This document shows positions 1 to 5,342 of a stretch of 5,342 bases of DNA, piece by piece. How positions within the stretch are numbered: the stretch's first letter is position 1; every line of letters starts with the position of its first letter. Source of the stretch: Desulfobulbaceae bacterium (GTDB taxonomy: Bacteria; Desulfobacterota; Desulfobulbia; Desulfobulbales; Desulfocapsaceae). Made by a program: the position numbers and the translations under genes. Location: positions 1 through 5,342 of the forward strand of contig DAOVUU010000216.1 of NCBI GenBank assembly GCA_030632405.1, in the 5' to 3' direction. The notes under the pieces are model-generated. The model was not told where the DNA came from, did not search any database, and was given only the letters and a program-made list of their open reading frames with translations.

Positions 1-1
1 A

Positions 2-1501
2 AGTCAGATCATTAAAGACCAGATTGGGGAGTACGAAACCAGTATTGACCTCAATGAGACCGGCACTGTTATTTCCGTTGGTGACGGTATTGCCCGGGTC
101 TATGGTGTTAAGAATTGTATGGCTATGGAACTTCTGGAGTTCCCGGGTGGCATTATGGGTCTTGCTTTGAATCTGGAAGCTGACAATGTCGGCTGTGCTG
201 TACTTGGCCATGTTTCCGGGATTAAGGAAGGTGATATTGTCAAGCGTACCGGAAAGATTGCAGAGGTTCCTGTCGGTCCTGCAATGGAAGGACGGGTTGT
301 TGATGGCCTCGGAAGTCCTATTGACGGTCAGGGGCCAATCAATTCAGAACTCTCGTCAAAAATTGAAATGCTTGCTCCCGGCGTTATTGCCAGAAAGGGC
401 GTTCACGAACCGTGCTACACCGGCGCCAAAGCCGTGGATGCCATGACTCCGGTTGGACGGGGCCAGCGTGAGCTTGTAATCGGTGACAGGCAGATAGGAA
501 AAACCGCTCTCTGTGTTGATGCAATTATTGCCCAGAAAAACAGTGATATTCACTGTATATACGTTGCGGTAGGCCAAAAAAAATCAACTGTTGCCCTGGT
601 TGTTGAAGCACTCAGAAAACACGGGGCAATGGAATATACTACTGTTGTCTCAGCCTGTGCCTCTGATCCTGCACCAATGCAGTATATTGCACCCTTTGCC
701 GGATGTTCCATGGGAGAATATTTTCGCGATAATGGTCAGCATGCATTGATTATTTATGATGATCTTTCAAAACAGGCTGTTGCTTATCGTGAGCTCTCAC
801 TGCTGCTCAGGCGTCCGCCGGGACGTGAGGCATACCCTGGAGATATCTTTTTCAACCACTCCCGTCTGCTTGAGCGTGCCGCCAAGGTAAATGATGAACT
901 GGGCGCAGGATCCCTGACTGCTCTGCCTATCATTGAAACTCAGGCCGGCGATGTCTCCGCTTTTATTCCTACTAACGTGATCTCAATTACCGACGGCCAG
1001 GTCTATCTTGAACCGAATCTGTTCTTCTCAGGTGTTCGTCCGGCGGTCAATGTCGGTCTTTCAGTTTCCCGGGTTGGCGGTGCTGCCCAGGTAAAAGCAA
1101 TGAAGCAGGTTGCCGGTACTCTTCGCCTCGATCTTGCTCAATATCGTGAACTTGCCGCATTTGCAGCTTTCGGCTCAGATCTTGATGCCGCCACCCAGGC
1201 AAAACTTACCAGGGGTGAGCGGCTTGTAGAAATTTTAAAGCAGCCTCAGTTCCAGCCGCTGCCAATGGAGAAGCAGGTGACAATTCTCTATGCCGGTGCA
1301 AATGGTCATCTCGATTCTCTTCCCGTCGATAGTCTGGCTGATTATGAGAGTGAGTTGTATAGCTACATTGAATCAAATGAGCCGACTGTTTTTACAGATC
1401 TTTCGACGGAAGAACAGTTTACCGATGCAATCAAGGAGAAACTTGACAAGGTACTGGGCGGCTTTGGTGACACTTTCAAGGCGGGTAAAGGTCTTAATTA
1501 A
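2..1501 (+). CDS. atpA: F1F0 ATP synthase subunit alpha (5' partial)
   Basis: Alpha subunit of the F1 head, which forms the alpha3-beta3 hexamer and carries the non-catalytic nucleotide sites. The frame is open from base 2, giving 499 visible residues that begin [12 protein letters not shown]. Aligning the P-loop with E. coli alpha suggests about 8 residues are missing, so the true start lies just upstream of the window; the in-frame ATG at 119 is internal. Visible residues 161-168 form the Walker A loop GDRQIGKT. A Walker B-like strand, ALIIYDD, follows near 248-254, then the conserved [10 protein letters not shown]. The motif [10 protein letters not shown] carries the alpha arginine finger (visible residue 357, codon 1070-1072) that reaches into the beta catalytic site. 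The C-terminal helical domain is complete and ends in TAA. One oddity is Ile in the P-loop where GDRQTGKT is usual. The gamma gene follows after 18 nt, so the two are surely co-transcribed. Confidence 0.98.
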   Translation, partial: SQIIKDQIGEYETSIDLNETGTVISVGDGIARVYGVKNCMAMELLEFPGGIMGLALNLEADNVGCAVLGHVSGIKEGDIVKRTGKIAEVPVGPAMEGRVVDGLGSPIDGQGPINSELSSKIEMLAPGVIARKGVHEPCYTGAKAVDAMTPVGRGQRELVIGDRQIGKTALCVDAIIAQKNSDIHCIYVAVGQKKSTVALVVEALRKHGAMEYTTVVSACASDPAPMQYIAPFAGCSMGEYFRDNGQHALIIYDDLSKQAVAYRELSLLLRRPPGREAYPGDIFFNHSRLLERAAKVNDELGAGSLTALPIIETQAGDVSAFIPTNVISITDGQVYLEPNLFFSGVRPAVNVGLSVSRVGGAAQVKAMKQVAGTLRLDLAQYRELAAFAAFGSDLDAATQAKLTRGERLVEILKQPQFQPLPMEKQVTILYAGANGHLDSLPVDSLADYESELYSYIESNEPTVFTDLSTEEQFTDAIKEKLDKVLGGFGDTFKAGKGLN

Positions 1502-1519
1502 TCTGAGATAGGTCAAGAT

Positions 1520-2389
1520 ATGCCAAGTTTAAAAGATGTCAAAACAAAGATCACCGGTGTACAGAAGACATCACAGATCACCAAGGCAATGAACATGGTT
1601 GCTGCATCTAAACTGCGCGGTGCCCAGGAGAAGATGGAGGCCTTCAGGCCATACACTTCGAAGTTCAATGATGCCATGTCAAATTTGTCTGGTGGGGCCA
1701 ATACCGATTCGTTTCCGTTGATGGAAAAACGGGAGGTGAAAACGGTTGAGCTGGTGGTCGTTACTTCTGACCGGGGACTGTGCGGTTCCTATAACGCTCA
1801 TATCGTCAAACGTGCAGTGGCAATGACAGCTGAGTATGAGGCCGAGGGTAAAAAAGTGAGCCTTGTATGTGTTGGCAAAAAAGGATATCAGCTGCTGAAA
1901 AAGAGTGGCAAGGTGAGAACGGGTTATACTGCGGTCATGTCCAGCTTTCAGATGTTTAACGCAAGAGAGATAGCAACTGATCTGGCTGAACAGTTCCTTG
2001 GTGGCACTGTTGACAAGGTTGAAGTTGTTTTCGGTGCATTTAAATCCGTGGCAGTTCAAAATCCGGTCAGTGTTCCTTTTCTTCCAGTTCAGCCGGTTGA
2101 AACTGAGGGTGAGGCTGGAAAAAAAATCTCCGGCGATTATATTTACGAACCCTCTACAGAAGAGATCATGGAGGTGCTTCAGCCGCTTTATCTGAATGTT
2201 GTCATTTATCATGCGATGCTGGAGGTGGGTGCCGGTGAGCATGCTGCCAGGATGACGGCAATGGATAATGCCACGAACGCATGTAAAGATATCGTAAGTA
2301 ACTTGACGATTATTTACAATAAGGCTCGCCAGGCAGCTGTAACGAATGAGCTTATGGATATTGTCGGCGGCGCAGAAGCCCTGAAATAA
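1520..2389 (+). CDS. atpG: F1F0 ATP synthase subunit gamma
   Basis: Gamma subunit, the central shaft that rotates inside the alpha3-beta3 ring and couples proton flow through F0 to catalysis. The product is 289 residues, close to the usual length of about 287. The N-terminal helix has the family pattern (MPSLKDVKTKITGVQKTSQI, then TKAMNMVAASKLR). The central Rossmann-like part contains VVVTSDRGLCGSYNAHI at about residues 79-95. The C-terminal helix contains the conserved HAARMTAMDNATNA and ends with RQAAVTNELMDIVGGAEAL. The two terminal helices would pair as the coiled-coil axle. The ATG at 1520 is chosen because family homology starts there; only a weak Shine-Dalgarno (AGG at 1510-1512, 7 nt away) precedes it, which suits translational coupling with atpA. 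It ends TAATAA. The next gene is separated by an unusually long, repeat-bearing spacer. Confidence 0.98.
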   Translation: MPSLKDVKTKITGVQKTSQITKAMNMVAASKLRGAQEKMEAFRPYTSKFNDAMSNLSGGANTDSFPLMEKREVKTVELVVVTSDRGLCGSYNAHIVKRAVAMTAEYEAEGKKVSLVCVGKKGYQLLKKSGKVRTGYTAVMSSFQMFNAREIATDLAEQFLGGTVDKVEVVFGAFKSVAVQNPVSVPFLPVQPVETEGEAGKKISGDYIYEPSTEEIMEVLQPLYLNVVIYHAMLEVGAGEHAARMTAMDNATNACKDIVSNLTIIYNKARQAAVTNELMDIVGGAEALK

Positions 2390-2410
2390 TAATGTACAGT
2401 AATAATAATT

Positions 2411-3963
<1,553 letters not shown>

Positions 3964-3966
<3 letters not shown>

Positions 3967-3983
3967 TGGCTTCGTAAAAATCC
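3964..3983 (+). repeat. Short TGA-N5-TCGTAAAAA module, copy 2
   Basis: Second copy of the module seen after atpG. Here the TGA is the atpD stop codon itself, and TCGTAAAAA lies at 3972-3980. Both copies therefore sit at or just past the 3' end of an atp gene and upstream of a palindromic element. Identity outside the nine-base core and the TGA is low, so chance is a live alternative. Confidence 0.3.
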
Positions 3984-4019
3984 TATAGTAAAACAGCATC
4001 TGGTTTGATTTTTGTGTCA

Positions 4020-4196
4020 GGATAAAAGAGTTGTTTTTGGAGTGTCATCCAGTAAATTATGTAGCATTTTCTTAATTCATATTCGTTCAAACCGTAGCAG
4101 TGTTTTGCGAGAAGCTCGCATGATACGGTTTGAACGAATATGAATTTGAAAATCAAGGAATTTATTGTCAAAACGGAAAAAACAACTCATTTATCC
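4020..4196. repeat. 177-nt nested imperfect palindrome (MITE-like)
   Basis: Nearly the whole segment can fold on itself. The outer arms at 4020-4038 and 4178-4196 pair at 18 of 19 positions (GGATAAA...TTTATCC at the ends). TAAATT at 4053-4058 can pair with 4159-4164, and ATTTTC at 4066-4071 with GAAAAT at 4148-4153. The core arms at 4074-4096 and 4124-4146 are perfectly complementary over 23 bases. Within the central loop TGCGAG-AAG-CTCGCA (4106-4120) forms a further hairpin. Terminal inverted repeats without a gene suggest a MITE or the remnant of an inserted palindromic element, but I found no clear target-site duplication. In RNA it would be a long duplex between the beta and epsilon coding regions and a plausible RNase III-type substrate. 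Origin and function are inferred; the symmetry is directly visible. Confidence 0.85.
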
Positions 4197-4248
4197 GGTA
4201 TTCAATCTTCGCAATCTTCTAGCCGGATACTACTGATCATATAAAGTT

Positions 4249-4255
4249 AGAGAGG
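4249..4255 (+). promoter_or_regulatory. Ribosome binding site of atpC
   Basis: AGAGAGG, with the GAGG core at 4252-4255, lies 8 nt before the ATG at 4264. It supports independent translation initiation of epsilon, which needs its own site because the long spacer rules out simple coupling to atpD. Confidence 0.75.
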
Positions 4256-4263
4256 ATTAATCC

Positions 4264-4677
4264 ATGGCACAGCAGATCAGATTAGAAGTCGTAACTCCAG
4301 ACGGAGAGCGGGTTAATGAAGAAGTTGATATTGTGAATGCCCCCGGTTTTGGTGGTGACTTCGGTGTACTTGCTAATCATGCACCTTTCCTGTCGACTAT
4401 CAAAATTGGTGCTCTTACCTATGAGAATGGTAAAGAAAGAAAGTCTCTTATGGTGAGTGGTGGCTTTTGTGAGGTGTCCAATAACAAGATCACTTTTCTT
4501 GTGGAGAGTGCCGAGTATGGGGGGGATATCGATGTTGAGAGGGCAATGCGCGCAAAGGAGAGGGCTGAAAAACGACTCGCCCAGGCAGCTCAACAGGCAG
4601 AAGATTTCAGTAAAAAAAGAGCAGAAGTTGCTTTGCAGAGAGCAATTATGCGACTGAAAGTTGCCAAGGGGATTTGA
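4264..4677 (+). CDS. atpC: F1F0 ATP synthase subunit epsilon
   Basis: Epsilon subunit, which sits at the foot of gamma, contacts the c-ring and can inhibit ATP hydrolysis through its C-terminal helices. The product is 137 residues, the normal length. The N-terminal beta-sandwich (about 1-86) has the family motif [19 protein letters not shown] at residues 31-49 and [20 protein letters not shown]. The C-terminal helical hairpin (about 90-135) is rich in Ala, Glu, Lys and Arg ([20 protein letters not shown], later RAIMRLKVA). The start is fixed by homology and by the ribosome binding site 8 nt upstream. It is the last gene of the operon: an intrinsic terminator begins 26 nt after its stop. The unusually long upstream spacer may reduce its expression relative to beta, which would fit the 1:3 stoichiometry, but that is inference. 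Confidence 0.97.
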   Translation: MAQQIRLEVVTPDGERVNEEVDIVNAPGFGGDFGVLANHAPFLSTIKIGALTYENGKERKSLMVSGGFCEVSNNKITFLVESAEYGGDIDVERAMRAKERAEKRLAQAAQQAEDFSKKRAEVALQRAIMRLKVAKGI

Positions 4678-4703
4678 TGTAAAGAAACATCAGCAGAACT
4701 GTG

Positions 4704-4737
4704 AAAAGGCCGCCCATCTTGTTTGGGCGGCCTTTTT
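4704..4737 (+). terminator. Intrinsic terminator of the atp operon, probably bidirectional
   Basis: A perfect GC-rich stem pairs GGCCGCCCA (4708-4716) with TGGGCGGCC (4724-4732) around a 7-nt loop and is followed by TTTTT (4733-4737). The AAAA at 4704-4707 lengthens the stem and gives a four-T tract on the other strand, so the structure could also end transcripts of the convergent amidase gene. It is placed just after atpC, as expected for the operon end. Confidence 0.93.
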
Positions 4738-4756
4738 GTATTTTAGGATGGTATAA

Positions 4757-4823
4757 AGCAGGCTGAAGGCTGCAGTTTTAATAGCCTTCAGCCTTCAGCC
4801 TGCTGTTCGAGCCTTCAGCCTGC
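4757..4823. repeat. AGCCTTCAGCC repeat cluster across the amidase 3' end
   Basis: Three direct copies of AGCCTTCAGCC lie at 4783-4793, 4790-4800 (overlapping) and 4810-4820, and one inverted copy at 4761-4771. Copies two and three belong to two adjacent 20-nt units (4790-4809 and 4810-4829) that match at 17 of 20 bases. The inverted copy extends to a 15-nt arm (4757-4771) perfectly complementary to 4790-4804, giving a hairpin with an 18-nt loop that contains the amidase stop codon. Because the unit is not a multiple of three, the copies are read in different frames, which points to a DNA-level repeat rather than a selected protein repeat. Confidence 0.8.
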
Positions 4824-5342
4824 AGTTGTAGTTGCGCCGAAGTAGCATTCACATAGGATTTTATGCCATCGGATATTTCCTGGGCTATCATTGCGACAAA
4901 ATGAGGGTTAGTCAGGTTTTGAGCGTCTTCCTCGTTACTTATAAAGGCTATTTCGAGTAAAATAGCGGGCATCTGTGCACCGATCAGAACATAGAACGGT
5001 GCCTGTTTTACGCCAAGATTCTTGATGTTGGCGTATTCCCTGCTTTCCGGTATTGCCCTGGTGAGTATAGATTGATGAACCTGATGCGCTAAACGTGAAG
5101 ATTCATTGATTTTGGAATTCTGCATTATATCGGAGAGAATATCCTGCAGTTCACTCATCTGATGTGTGGACGTTGCATTTTCCCTCGCTGCCACTCGCAT
5201 TGCTTCGGCATTTGTACTGAAGTTGAGATAATAGGTTTCAAGTCCGCGTACCTTTGGTGCCGGGTGGGCGTTGATATGGAGGGATATAAAAAGATCGGCC
5301 CCATGGGTGTTCGCTATTGCTGTACGTTCCTCAAGTGGTATG
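4778..5342 (-). CDS. N-acetylmuramoyl-L-alanine amidase, Amidase_3 type (5' partial)
   Basis: Zinc hydrolase that cuts the bond between N-acetylmuramic acid and the L-Ala of the peptide stem, normally in the periplasm during cell separation or wall turnover (AmiA/B/C family). The 187 visible residues are the C-terminal part; the frame is open through the window edge. RTAIANTHGADLFISLHINA holds a zinc-ligand His (codon 5276-5278). VRGLETYYLN follows, as is typical of the family. LGVKQAPFYVL precedes PAILLEIAFISN, whose Glu (codon 4952-4954) is the expected catalytic residue. The first His and Glu zinc ligands, and any signal peptide or AMIN domain, would lie outside the window. The domain should end near GIKSYVN; the last 22 or so residues are a Gln/Ala-rich tail partly encoded by AGCCTTCAGCC repeats. 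The gene converges on the atp operon. It could be called AmiC, but the N-terminal domains needed to decide are not visible. Confidence 0.93.
   Translation of the reverse strand, partial: IPLEERTAIANTHGADLFISLHINAHPAPKVRGLETYYLNFSTNAEAMRVAARENATSTHQMSELQDILSDIMQNSKINESSRLAHQVHQSILTRAIPESREYANIKNLGVKQAPFYVLIGAQMPAILLEIAFISNEEDAQNLTNPHFVAMIAQEISDGIKSYVNATSAQLQLQAEGSNSRLKAEGY

Larger units (their letters stand above)
3967..4263. other. Expanded atpD-atpC spacer, no gene
   Basis: The spacer is 297 nt, whereas atpD and atpC are usually separated by a few to some tens of bases. It holds the TCGTAAAAA module at its left edge, the large palindrome at 4020-4196, a doubled CAATCTTC (4203-4210 and 4212-4219) and the atpC ribosome binding site. 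I see no convincing coding sequence, tRNA or consensus sigma70 promoter. A short open frame on the - strand (3983-4171) runs through the palindrome and looks fortuitous. Confidence 0.8.

Noticed and set aside
119..121. ATG at 119 as the start of the alpha subunit
   Set aside because: The same frame is open back to base 2 and encodes conserved alpha N-terminal sequence ([21 protein letters not shown]), so this Met is internal.
3986..4014. Terminator after atpD (AAACAG-CAT-CTGGTTT followed by GATTTTT)
   Set aside because: The stem is only a few mostly A-T pairs with a bulge and the T-run is not adjacent; too weak to call.
3983..4171. 62-codon - strand open frame within the atpD-atpC spacer
   Set aside because: Most of it is the palindrome read through one arm and back; there is no recognisable family or clear ribosome binding site.
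4217..4245. TATAAA at 4240-4245 as the -10 box of an atpC promoter
   Set aside because: The matching -35 position reads TTCTAG, a poor match, and the transcript would begin within the ribosome binding site.

Overview
The window covers the 3' part of a bacterial F1F0 ATP synthase operon on the + strand, in the order atpA (5' end cut off), atpG, atpD, atpC. It is followed by a strong intrinsic terminator and a convergent, partial cell-wall amidase gene on the - strand. The subunit sequences resemble those of sulfate-reducing or related Desulfobacterota (Desulfobulbales-like). That placement comes from recalled resemblance of the alpha and beta subunits and of the intergenic repeats, not from a search, and is only moderately sure.

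Layout: 2-1501 is the alpha subunit, lacking about 8 N-terminal residues. An 18-nt gap leads to gamma at 1520-2389. A 161-nt spacer (2390-2550) holds a REP/dRS3-like inverted repeat just upstream of beta (2551-3966). A 297-nt spacer (3967-4263) is mostly filled by a 177-nt imperfect palindrome, followed by epsilon at 4264-4677. The terminator at 4704-4737 closes the operon and probably serves both converging genes. A small cluster of AGCCTTCAGCC repeats at 4757-4823 overlaps the 3' end of the amidase gene, whose 5' part lies beyond the right edge.

Functionally, alpha, beta, gamma and epsilon form most of the F1 catalytic head: an alpha3-beta3 ring around the gamma shaft, with epsilon as the regulatory foot. 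Delta and the F0 subunits would have to be encoded outside the window. The amidase belongs to peptidoglycan remodelling and is unrelated to ATP synthesis.

The genes are ordinary and intact where visible. No new multi-gene system is present. The unusual content is in the spacers: two of the three intra-operon gaps have been expanded by repeat-type, strongly folding DNA, and the amidase stop codon lies inside a repeat cluster.
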